A DNA stretch of 64,000 nucleotides from an uncultured Desulfobacter sp. (GTDB lineage Bacteria > Desulfobacterota > Desulfobacteria > Desulfobacterales > Desulfobacteraceae). The notes beneath the pieces are model-generated. The model was not told the origin of the DNA. It worked only from the letters and a program-made list of their open reading frames with translations, and made no database searches. The position numbers and the translations under genes were made by a program. The stretch spans positions 3,658,001 through 3,722,000 of the forward strand of contig NZ_OY762229.1 in assembly GCF_963665355.1 (NCBI RefSeq), written 5' to 3'. Each line of letters starts with the position of its first letter. Positions within the stretch are counted from its first letter, which is position 1. Positions 1-7,131 of the stretch are shown one piece after another.

Positions 1-102
1 GGATTAAGATATTGCATTAACTCGGCATCCCTGGAGTTTATCCCCAAAGAAAAACTTGCTGACCGGGGGTATGGAGAGCTGGAAAAGCTCTTTGAGTCTT
101 AG
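1..102 (+). CDS. msrB: Peptide methionine-R-sulfoxide reductase, C-terminal end (partial)
   Basis: The window opens inside this gene; the last 33 codons and a TAG stop are visible. The tail reads [19 protein letters not shown] and ends [11 protein letters not shown]. This matches the conserved end of MsrB, where the catalytic cysteine lies in the R-Y-C-x-N segment and is followed by the FIP motif. MsrB reduces methionine-R-sulfoxide in proteins and is often fused to MsrA; the 5' part is outside the window, so a fusion cannot be judged. Confidence 0.85.
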   Translation, partial: GLRYCINSASLEFIPKEKLADRGYGELEKLFES

Positions 103-149
103 ATTAGTGCCCGACTGAAAACCGCAAATTTTGCCGGTTACGGCGTTGG

Positions 150-227
150 TCTAAAATTTTAATCCTCGAAATACTTCATGTATTCCTCCGGTTAAAATTT
201 CAGCCCGCCTTGTACTTGACAAAATTT
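150..227. repeat. Dispersed intergenic repeat, copy 1
   Basis: This stretch has an imperfect palindrome: a TTTTAATCCTCGAAATAC arm pairs with GTATTCCTCCGGTTAAAA around a short loop. It recurs at 45832-45909 with the same flanking text (a CCGCCTTG.ACT stretch followed by ACAAAATT). On the minus strand copy 1 also spells a GGAGGAAT-ATG start and a six-residue ORF, but copy 2 has lost the ATG. A structural repeat is therefore likelier than a peptide. Confidence 0.7.
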
Positions 228-290
228 CCAGGTTTTCGGTCAGACACTATATTAGAACTTAGAATAGAAGACGCAATGCTGTCTTGGAAA

Positions 291-328
291 AATAAGAGCA
301 CACGTTTTAGGGCGTGCGCTCTTATTTT
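291..328 (-). terminator. Hairpin terminator downstream of the repeat-bearing PG-binding gene
   Basis: AATAAGAGC-A-CACG pairs with CGTG-C-GCTCTTATT around a TTTTAGGG loop. It is followed by T's on the plus strand and preceded by A's, so it could work in both directions. It lies about 50 bases past the stop of the minus-strand gene at 381-980. Confidence 0.75.
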
Positions 329-380
329 TTAACGTTTTTATCAACTATTGCTGCTGGACGGGCATATCGGTTCTTTGTTG

Positions 381-980
381 CTACTGATCCATGGGCATAC
401 GCTTCTGGTCGGGATGCTGGGTGTTCTGGTTTTCCAACAATTCCTGCTGCCCTTGATTTTTATCCTTTGCGGAAGGAAGATTTCTCTGGGGCAGTCTTTT
501 TGCCTGCTTGGCCTGGTCCGTCCTGTTTGTTTGATGTTTCTGCTTTTCTGAAATCTTTTTTTGTATGTCTTTCAATTCCTGCTGCCCTTGGTTTTTATCC
601 TTTGCGGAAGGAAGATTTCTCTGGGGCAGTCTTTTTGCCTGCTTGGCCTGGTCCGTCCTGTCTGTTTGATGTTTCTGCTTTTCTGAAATCTTTTTTTGCA
701 TGTCTTTATTGTTCATCGGCGCGTTTTGCATCTTTTGCAGCGTATCATTATCCAATGTCCCGGTGACGGGCAGGTTTTGATCTTTCTGAAATTTTTTAAT
801 TGCTGTCCGGGTTGTATTTCCCATCTTCCCGTCCGAAGGCCCTGGCGTATAGCCCAGTTCAGTGAGTTTTTCCTGGGCCTGACGGGTCATCTGATTCTGG
901 TTGTACCCTTCCGCAAACGCACCCGATACACTCATCAAACAGAACAGCATACAAGAAAGGATCATTAAGGTTTTTTGCAT
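381..980 (-). CDS. Exported peptidoglycan-binding-like protein with two 45-residue tandem repeats
   Basis: The 199-residue protein starts with a clear signal peptide (hydrophobic residues 5-20, cleavage near AFA-EG). Residues about 28-85 match the PG_binding_1 fold, with the usual L-x-x-L-G-Y and D-G-x-x-G-x-x-T-x-x-A-I-x-x-F-Q pattern. Residues 92-136 and 137-181 are a nearly exact tandem repeat rich in K, Q and R, with no known fold seen. An AGGAG ribosome site precedes the ATG. It probably sits in the periplasm or cell wall. The basic repeat could be disordered or bind a polyanion; that is inference. The enzymatic role, if any, is unknown. Confidence 0.75.
   Translation of the reverse strand: MQKTLMILSCMLFCLMSVSGAFAEGYNQNQMTRQAQEKLTELGYTPGPSDGKMGNTTRTAIKKFQKDQNLPVTGTLDNDTLQKMQNAPMNNKDMQKKISEKQKHQTDRTDQAKQAKRLPQRNLPSAKDKNQGQQELKDIQKKISEKQKHQTNRTDQAKQAKRLPQRNLPSAKDKNQGQQELLENQNTQHPDQKRMPMDQ
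438..707 (-). repeat. 135-bp direct tandem repeat inside the PG-binding-like gene
   Basis: Two 135-bp units (573-707 and 438-572) encode the 45-residue segments starting KDMQKK and KDIQKK. They differ at only two residues in translation (M/I and D/N), which points to a recent duplication. Confidence 0.85.
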
Positions 981-1017
981 TTGTATTTCTCCTTTTATTT
1001 TTCGTCCAAATTCAATT

Positions 1018-2394
1018 TTACAACGTCTCTTTTGCCTTTAAAGGACAACTTATATGGATGGCGGTGGTTTTGCCCGCAAACTGCTTCACCGAGCTTGAGC
1101 TGAGCAGAGCCGAGTCGTTACCTTCGGCCCGGATGGCGGTTGGTGTTTCCATAAACCGCACACCTGCCAGGTCCAGTCGGCTCTGATTGGTAACGATCCC
1201 GGTATGGCCATGTATATCGGCACCTGTCACGGAGAGGCGGGACTGCTGGACACGGATGGCGGGCTGTTCACCCTGTGCCGTAATGTCGGCATGCATGATC
1301 TCAACCTCGGACTGACGGATCTCAATGTGTTGCGCTGCAATGTTGACAAGACGGATATTTTTACACCCGGTAATGCGGATGGTACCATAGCTTCCCTGGA
1401 GAATCTGGCCGTTTTTATTGCTGCATGACAGATCTTGGGTCTGGTCCTTTTGCATGACCCTTTCAAGACCATGGGGCAGCGTGGACAACGCCCTGGCTAA
1501 TACAGCCAGAAAGCCCTGTGCATCTTCAAGCATGGGACAATGACCCTGGCCGCTGAAAAGGGTCAGTTCCGTCCGGGGAAGGTTCCATTGAAGAACTCTT
1601 GCCATGCGCATCGGTGCCACCTTGTCCTTATCGCCCCACAAAAGCCATGTCGGGGTGGTGATGCGGCCAAGCATCAGGGAGTAGTCTGTCTGGACCAGGG
1701 CCAAAGCGGCAATACGGGTGGGATTTGCGCCCAGGGCTTCCTTGCGCATGGTCTCTGAGTTAAGGGCAACATCCGGGTCAACCGGCAGGCGCGATGATTT
1801 TTCAAGCAAAAGATCGGAGAACCTGCCAAGGGTGTTTCCTATGCCTGAAGGGATAAAGGGTAGATTCTGATTAATCTGTTCTTTGGTATGATATTGACTG
1901 ACGGCCAGGCGGTGAAGCACACCCACACTGTCCACAATCACCAGCCGCTTGAGGTCCCGGCCGTAGAGTGCCGCATAAACCAGGGAAATACCGCCGCCCA
2001 TGGAGTGTCCCACAAGATACAAAGGCTTGGCCGGCATGGACATCACCAGGATATTGAGAGCCTGGGCATAGGCTGCAGGAGAGTACAGGTGGTTGCCCTT
2101 GGACGATTTTCCGAAACCGGGCAGGTCCGGGGCAACCACATGGTAGTGCAGGGCCAGATCACCAATAATACCGTCCCATGTCGTGCCGGCCTCGTCTCCC
2201 AGGCCATGGACCAGCAATACCATCTCAGGGTTCTTCTGGCCTGCCTCACGCACCAGCATCTCACCGCCGAAGACGGGCTCGGGGACCATTTTTTGTATTG
2301 CGGTTTCCCCGGCTGACAGCAAAGGAGCCTGCACCAGAACCATGACCAGTGGCAGAAAGGTTTTCAATAATTTTTTTATGCTGTGTGTCATCAT
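1018..2394 (-). CDS. Exported alpha/beta-hydrolase with C-terminal beta-helix-like region
   Basis: The hydrolase half shows an oxyanion HGLG, nucleophile elbow GHSMGG, acid in WGDKDKVAP and histidine in GQGHCPMLED, so the Ser-Asp-His triad looks complete. Such enzymes hydrolyse esters, amides or C-C bonds; the substrate is unknown. About 140 more residues follow, with short repeating strands (IRITGCKNIRLVNI, IEIRQSEVEIMHADI, RLSVTGADI) resembling a right-handed beta-helix. The start is uncertain. ATGs at 2424, 2394 and 2391 are in frame and none has a strong ribosome site; I chose 2394 because it gives the cleanest signal peptide (KK, then a hydrophobic run ending LLSAGE). It follows the ICMT-like gene closely and is probably co-transcribed with it. 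Confidence 0.8.
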   Translation of the reverse strand: MMTHSIKKLLKTFLPLVMVLVQAPLLSAGETAIQKMVPEPVFGGEMLVREAGQKNPEMVLLVHGLGDEAGTTWDGIIGDLALHYHVVAPDLPGFGKSSKGNHLYSPAAYAQALNILVMSMPAKPLYLVGHSMGGGISLVYAALYGRDLKRLVIVDSVGVLHRLAVSQYHTKEQINQNLPFIPSGIGNTLGRFSDLLLEKSSRLPVDPDVALNSETMRKEALGANPTRIAALALVQTDYSLMLGRITTPTWLLWGDKDKVAPMRMARVLQWNLPRTELTLFSGQGHCPMLEDAQGFLAVLARALSTLPHGLERVMQKDQTQDLSCSNKNGQILQGSYGTIRITGCKNIRLVNIAAQHIEIRQSEVEIMHADITAQGEQPAIRVQQSRLSVTGADIHGHTGIVTNQSRLDLAGVRFMETPTAIRAEGNDSALLSSSSVKQFAGKTTAIHISCPLKAKETL

Positions 2395-2428
2395 CACCAG
2401 AAATAAATATGTTACGGTTTTCATGGGG

Positions 2429-3058
2429 TCAAAATAAAAAAGGGATGAACATCTTGGAACGGGTGCAATACTCTCCGTATTTGGGTCCGAAAAAGACAAG
2501 GTTTTCTTTTTCCTCCACCTTGGCCGTTGCCACAAGAAAAAGAGTTGTACCAAGGGCAATCATAAATGTTAACGGGGGCATATGTTTTAGGAACGCCCCC
2601 CAGGCAAGCAGCAGCAGCGAAGCGTACATTGGATGGCGGATGAACCGGTACAGGCCTACATCCACCAGGTGAACGGTGTTTTCAAAGGCAAGGTTTTCCG
2701 GCATCTCTTTGCGGTGTGCCTGCCCCCCCATAATCCGCAAAAGATTTAGACCGTTTACAACAAAACAGACAGAACAGATCAGCAATGTCCATGAAATCAT
2801 CTGTCTGAACGAGAACGGATTGTCAAACCAGTAGGGGTGGTTGAGCATCAGCAATGCGACAACCCCTTCAAAGGCGAAGAAACGATAAAAACCGTGGCTG
2901 CGGTAATTACGCAGCGAATGTCGAGAAAACCACACCAAACCCAGGCTGATCAAAACAAAAAAAAAGCTCACAACAACTCCAGTGCAAAAATCCAGCACAC
3001 CACGTTTCTTGCCAAGAAATCTGTTTATCCTGCACAGCTTATCTACCGTCATGGGCAT
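2429..3058 (-). CDS. Isoprenylcysteine carboxyl methyltransferase (ICMT/PEMT)-like membrane methyltransferase
   Basis: A 209-residue multi-spanning membrane protein with about five hydrophobic segments. Its C-terminal half carries the ICMT/PEMT signature: RFIRHPMY, then a hydrophobic helix, then an EE pair (KVEEKENLVFFG), and finally G-x-x-Y-x-x-Y (PKYGEYC). Family members methylate small or lipid substrates with S-adenosylmethionine inside the membrane. The bacterial substrate is usually unknown and is not indicated here. The stop lies a few bases before the possible starts of the downstream hydrolase gene, so the two form a likely operon. Confidence 0.75.
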   Translation of the reverse strand: MPMTVDKLCRINRFLGKKRGVLDFCTGVVVSFFFVLISLGLVWFSRHSLRNYRSHGFYRFFAFEGVVALLMLNHPYWFDNPFSFRQMISWTLLICSVCFVVNGLNLLRIMGGQAHRKEMPENLAFENTVHLVDVGLYRFIRHPMYASLLLLAWGAFLKHMPPLTFMIALGTTLFLVATAKVEEKENLVFFGPKYGEYCTRSKMFIPFLF

Positions 3059-3215
3059 AGAAAATCAAACCAAAAGTTCAACACTGATTATCCCTCATGC
3101 CCCCTGATCAGCAGAAGAAATGGTCTTGACACCTGACTGTCCTATATATTACAGGATCATTTAACTTTGCCCAGAAGGGCAGACAAGATAAAAACAGTTG
3201 TACAAAATAAACAGT

Positions 3216-3278
3216 AACGGCCACGAAGGCTTTGCAAAAACCCTAGGTTTTTTTGCAGATTCTTTGTGGCCGTTTTTT
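3216..3278 (+). terminator. Long hairpin with T-tract in the leader of the uptake operon (terminator or attenuator)
   Basis: AACGGCCACGAAG pairs with CTTTGTGGCCGTT (13 pairs, one of them G-T) around a loop that itself contains GCAAAAACC...GGTTTTTTTGC. A run of T follows. It ends about 120 bases before the permease start, and a smaller hairpin (TGCCCAGAAGGGCA) precedes it. The neighbouring upstream gene runs the other way, so the hairpin does not end a known plus-strand gene. This suggests attenuation of the operon, but no known riboswitch class was recognised. Confidence 0.5.
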
Positions 3279-3396
3279 ATGGGAAAGATTTGTGTAATGC
3301 CAATATTTTTCAACATTTGTTGCGGGTTCAGTCCGGCAGTTGATATGTCATATCAGCCCATGGCTGTATGTCATGAATGGGGGAGACGCGGGGAAA

Positions 3397-4413
3397 GTGC
3401 GTAAAATTTTACTTGGTCCGGGGGGACTGATCCTTGCCCTGGTCTGCACAGGGCTGTGCTGCATCCAGGCAGGCACCTGCCAGGTGCCGTTTTTCATGGT
3501 GGTCAAAACCATTTTTTCCCACCTGTTCCACTGGCCTGACCCGGCCACCATTCCAGCCCTGAACCACACCATTATCTGGGATATCCGACTGCCCCGGACT
3601 CTTCTGGCCATGGCCGTGGGGGTGTGTCTGTCTGTTTCCGGCGCGGTATTCCAGGGGTGTTTTCGAAACCCTCTGGTGGAGCCTTATGTATTGGGTGCGT
3701 CTTCGGGTGCAGCATTGGGCGCGGCATTGGGGATTGTGTTTCCGGCATTTTTCCTGTCTGTTCAGATCCTGGCGTTTGTATTTTCAGCCCTGGCCGTGGC
3801 CATGGCGTATAGCATGGCCCGAACCGGGCCCGACACTCCGATGATCACCCTGGTCCTTTCCGGCATTATCACGGGCTCGGTGTTTTCCTCCCTGGTGGGC
3901 CTCCTGAAATACCTGGCCCAGGATACGGCCCTTCGGGAAATTGTGTTCTGGCTCATGGGCGGATTCTATTATGCCGGGTGGCAGGAGGTCAGGATACTGT
4001 TTTCCGTGGCCGCATCAGGCTTTGGCATCGTCTGGGTGTCAGGCTGGAAACTCAATGTCCTGTCCATGGGGGAGCAGGAGGCCAAAAGCCTTGGCATCAA
4101 CCCCGGACAGACCCAGTTCATACTCATCAGCCTCGCCACCCTGATGACGGCAGCCGCAGTCTCGGCCACGGGGATCATCCCCTGGGTGGGGCTGATGATC
4201 CCCCATGCCGCCCGGCTGATCACAGGCCCGGACCATCGCCGGGTGGTACCGGTATCCGCCATTCTGGGCGCCGCCTACCTTATTATATGCGACACCCTGG
4301 CCCGGACATTGACCAGTGCCGAAATTCCCATCGGCATCATTACCTCCCTGGCAGGAGCCCCTTATCTGTTTTACCTGGTCAGAACCCGGGGCCGCCAGAT
4401 GTTTGGACGATAG
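3397..4413 (+). CDS. BtuC/FecD-type ABC transporter permease
   Basis: A FecCD-family inner-membrane permease for siderophore, haem or corrinoid import, with about ten hydrophobic helices. Family marks include RLPRTLLAMAVG near the N-terminus, GAVFQGCFRNPLVEP, and the late segment VGLMIPHAARLI with its G-x-x-x-P-H ATPase-contact motif. I chose the GTG at 3397 because GGGGGAGA lies about 10 bases upstream, giving 338 residues, close to BtuC. ATGs at 3340 and 3373 are in frame but lack a ribosome site. It is the first gene of a compact operon: the ATPase starts one base after its stop. The ligand cannot be read from the sequence. Confidence 0.9.
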   Translation: MRKILLGPGGLILALVCTGLCCIQAGTCQVPFFMVVKTIFSHLFHWPDPATIPALNHTIIWDIRLPRTLLAMAVGVCLSVSGAVFQGCFRNPLVEPYVLGASSGAALGAALGIVFPAFFLSVQILAFVFSALAVAMAYSMARTGPDTPMITLVLSGIITGSVFSSLVGLLKYLAQDTALREIVFWLMGGFYYAGWQEVRILFSVAASGFGIVWVSGWKLNVLSMGEQEAKSLGINPGQTQFILISLATLMTAAAVSATGIIPWVGLMIPHAARLITGPDHRRVVPVSAILGAAYLIICDTLARTLTSAEIPIGIITSLAGAPYLFYLVRTRGRQMFGR

Positions 4414-4414
4414 C

Positions 4415-5239
4415 ATGCTTAAAGTCTGCAATCTTTCATTTTCCTACGGCCGGGTTCCCATACTCCAGGATATCAGCTTTCAAGTGGGAAAAGGGGAGTT
4501 GTGCGCTCTGTTTGGCCCCAATGGTACGGGCAAGACCACCCTGTTCAAGTGCTGTCTTAAATTTCTGGCTGCCGGCAGCGGAACGGTTCACATCAACGGC
4601 AGGGATATCCGGGCACTGAATCCAAAACAGATGGCCCGGTCCGTGGCGTACGTGCCCCAGGCCCACCATTGTGCCTTTCCCTTTACGGTGCACCAGATGG
4701 TGCTCATGGGCCGAACCCCGCACCTGAACCGCTTTTTTATCCCCGGGGCCAAAGACCGCCGACTGGCAGACCATGCCATGCAGGCCCTGGGAATCAGCCA
4801 TTTGGCACAGACAGCCTATAACCAGCTCTCCGGGGGACAGCAGCAGATGGTGCTCATAGCCAGGGCCATTGCCCAGCAGGCCGGGCTGATTTTTCTGGAT
4901 GAACCGGCTGCGGCCCTGGATTTTAAAAACCAGATCAATCTATGGCAGACACTCCAGGACATTGCCGCACAGGGAACAGCCATCCTGGCCTGTACCCATG
5001 ACCCCAACCATGTTTTATGGTTCTGCCACGCCACGGTGATTCTGGACAGCTCCGGCATTCTTGCCCGGGGAAAACCCGGTCAGGTCATGACCCAGGAGAT
5101 GATGGACCGCATCTATGGCAACAGCTGCAAGGTCAAAGAGTTAAACGGGCTTAAAATTATGGTTCCCGGAAAGGTGGCAGCACAACCAGCCAATATTGTC
5201 ACATTCCCCGGGAACAGGAAAGGAACACATCACAAGTGA
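4415..5239 (+). CDS. ABC transporter ATP-binding protein (FecE/BtuD type)
   Basis: A 274-residue cytoplasmic ATPase. Walker A is GPNGTGKTT, the signature is LSGGQQQ, Walker B is LIFLDEP and the H-loop is CTHDPNH. The region between Walker A and the signature contains GRTPHLNRFF, typical of iron-chelate importers. It starts one base after the permease stop and its own stop overlaps the GTG start of the binding protein, so translation is probably coupled. It powers import by the neighbouring permease. Confidence 0.92.
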   Translation: MLKVCNLSFSYGRVPILQDISFQVGKGELCALFGPNGTGKTTLFKCCLKFLAAGSGTVHINGRDIRALNPKQMARSVAYVPQAHHCAFPFTVHQMVLMGRTPHLNRFFIPGAKDRRLADHAMQALGISHLAQTAYNQLSGGQQQMVLIARAIAQQAGLIFLDEPAAALDFKNQINLWQTLQDIAAQGTAILACTHDPNHVLWFCHATVILDSSGILARGKPGQVMTQEMMDRIYGNSCKVKELNGLKIMVPGKVAAQPANIVTFPGNRKGTHHK

Positions 5240-6477
5240 GAAACGCCATGAAAATTTACGTTGAAAACAGATCAAAAAATGTCCTTGATATATTTTGTTA
5301 TTTTACAACAGCCGTGATTTGGGCCGTGTTCTTTGCCGCCCCGTTATGGGCCGGTCCACAAAATACCTTCACCATCACTGATTTTGAAGGCCGGCAGGTG
5401 GAGATCCCTGCACGAATCAACCGGGTGGTCACCATCAGTGACGGCATGATCGCGGGCGTCATGACCTGCCTGGGGCAGGCGGAAAAAATCGTGGGCATCG
5501 GATCAGCCTGTCTGCCCAAGATCTGGGAGTATGACATCCCTTCCAGCACCGGCACCGCACATGAATACAGGCAGGGCATGAACCCGGTGTTCTTTCTTAA
5601 CCCGTTTCTGGCTGACCTGCCCGTGGTCAGCCAGTTTGGTTCAGGAATTAATTTTGAGGCCATTGCCAGGCTGACCCCGGATCTGATCATTGTACGCACA
5701 GGCTCCTGTCCCCTGTGCGCCTCAAAGGATGTTCAGGCAAAAAACTTGAAGCTTCTGGCATCCCTGGGCGCCCCCCTTGTGGTGCTCCACGGGCCCAATA
5801 CCTTTGACCGGCCGGACATCGGCAGTATAACCCGGGAAATAGAACTTCTCGGCGCGGTTTTCCAAAAACAGGCAAGGGCAAAGGAGATTGCGGATTTCCT
5901 CCTGGAACTGGTCAACGACATCAAAGCCCGGACAGCAGATATTCCACCGGACAAACAAAAACGGGTGCTGATGCTCGGGCTTTCCCCCACGGCCCGGGAA
6001 AACGGCGGTGCCGGGCACGTCAAGGGGGAGAAAACCGTCCAGACCTATCTTCTCAACGAATTTGCCCATGCCCGAAATGCCTATTCCGGCACAGGGGCCT
6101 GGAATATTCTCAATGCCGAACAGCTCATTGCCCTGGACCCGGATCTCATTGTCCTGGTCACGGCCTGGGGATACCATCCCCCCGAAGAGCTGTATGACGC
6201 CCCATATTATAAAAATCTGGTTCACATGCGCGCTGTGGAGAACCGGGCCATAACCGCGCTGCCCTGGACCCCCTGCAATTGCGAAAAACGGCTGGAATAT
6301 CCCATTGATGTCATGGTTATGGCCCGGGCCGCATATCCCCAGCGTTTCACCGACATCGATTTTTGTGACTGGCTTCATCAATTTTATATGACCGTTTACG
6401 GCGTAAGCCGGGATACGGCCTCCCGGCTTGTATCCTGCCAGTGGATGGGCTGGGCCTGTAAAGGAGAAAAGAAATGA
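5236..6477 (+). CDS. Class III periplasmic substrate-binding protein (iron-chelate/corrinoid type)
   Basis: A 413-residue binding protein with an N-terminal hydrophobic export segment (residues about 18-40, ending APLWAG). The mature part opens FTITDFEGRQVEIPARINR, as in FepB/BtuF-type proteins, and has two lobes with DPDLIVLVTAW in the second. Unusual for the family are several cysteines: a CPLC motif in the first lobe, CNC near residue 350 and two more near the C-terminus. The GTG at 5236 overlaps the ATPase stop; an ATG at 5248 is an alternative start. It should deliver ligand from the TonB receptor to the permease. Confidence 0.88.
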   Translation: MRNAMKIYVENRSKNVLDIFCYFTTAVIWAVFFAAPLWAGPQNTFTITDFEGRQVEIPARINRVVTISDGMIAGVMTCLGQAEKIVGIGSACLPKIWEYDIPSSTGTAHEYRQGMNPVFFLNPFLADLPVVSQFGSGINFEAIARLTPDLIIVRTGSCPLCASKDVQAKNLKLLASLGAPLVVLHGPNTFDRPDIGSITREIELLGAVFQKQARAKEIADFLLELVNDIKARTADIPPDKQKRVLMLGLSPTARENGGAGHVKGEKTVQTYLLNEFAHARNAYSGTGAWNILNAEQLIALDPDLIVLVTAWGYHPPEELYDAPYYKNLVHMRAVENRAITALPWTPCNCEKRLEYPIDVMVMARAAYPQRFTDIDFCDWLHQFYMTVYGVSRDTASRLVSCQWMGWACKGEKK

Positions 6478-7103
6478 ATGCATTAAATGCACAGCGAAAA
6501 CAATTTTTCAACCAGCGGGCAGAAACCTGGCTGGACAATCACTATAAAAACCCGGATACGGATTTGCATGACCGGTATGCAGACCGGATTCGCACCATTG
6601 TCTCTTTTCTCGGCCTTGGTCCGGACAGCCGGATTCTGGATGCAGGCTGCGGCTCCGGTGTGCTGGTGCCCTATCTTCTTGAGCACCTGTCTGACAAAGG
6701 GCGGCTGATAGAGATGGATTTTTCCGACCAGATGATTCTGGCCAACCGGAATCGTCATACAGATGAACGCATCAGTTTTATCTGCTGTGATGCCGCACAG
6801 ATGAAATTTGAGACCCAAAGCCTGGATGCCGTGATCTGCTTTGCCGCTTTTCCCCATTTCAGCGATCCCGAACAGGTGCTTAACCGGATGTCAAAAAGCC
6901 TGAGACCCCAAGGGCGGCTAGTGATCGGTCATTTGATGTCCTCTTCCCAGCTGGCCGCGCACCATCATTCCCATACGCCTGTCAGCCGGGACCGGCTTCC
7001 GGAAAAGGAGACCATGTTTGAATGGATTACCGGCAGCGGACTTGACATCGACGTTTTTAAAGATGAACCCGGCCTTTACCTGCTGGCCGCAGTGAAACCC
7101 TGA
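6474..7103 (+). CDS. Class I SAM-dependent methyltransferase in the uptake operon
   Basis: A 209-residue methyltransferase. Motif I is ILDAGCGSGVLVPYL, the acidic residue after strand 2 is in LIEMDFSD, and the post-II region reads FICCDAAQMKF. A histidine-rich stretch (AAHHHSHTPVSRDRLP, about residues 161-176) follows the fold. The start overlaps the binding-protein stop (ATGA), with AAAGGAG upstream. Placement between binding protein and TonB receptor suggests it modifies the imported ligand or its released form; that is inference. The histidine cluster could bind metal. Confidence 0.85.
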   Translation: MNALNAQRKQFFNQRAETWLDNHYKNPDTDLHDRYADRIRTIVSFLGLGPDSRILDAGCGSGVLVPYLLEHLSDKGRLIEMDFSDQMILANRNRHTDERISFICCDAAQMKFETQSLDAVICFAAFPHFSDPEQVLNRMSKSLRPQGRLVIGHLMSSSQLAAHHHSHTPVSRDRLPEKETMFEWITGSGLDIDVFKDEPGLYLLAAVKP

Positions 7104-7131
7104 AATGCTGTTTGAAAAAGGAGAGAGATAC

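Noticed and set aside
314-766. 150-residue plus-strand ORF with internal repeats
   Set aside because: Mirror of the tandem repeat in the minus-strand PG-binding-like gene, which has a signal peptide, a domain match and a ribosome site.
3059-3396. Cobalamin riboswitch upstream of the BtuC-like gene
   Set aside because: The region lacks the B12-box type sequence and the usual 180-200-base architecture.
5722-6492. 256-residue minus-strand ORF
   Set aside because: Antisense to the substrate-binding protein; no domain or ribosome site.
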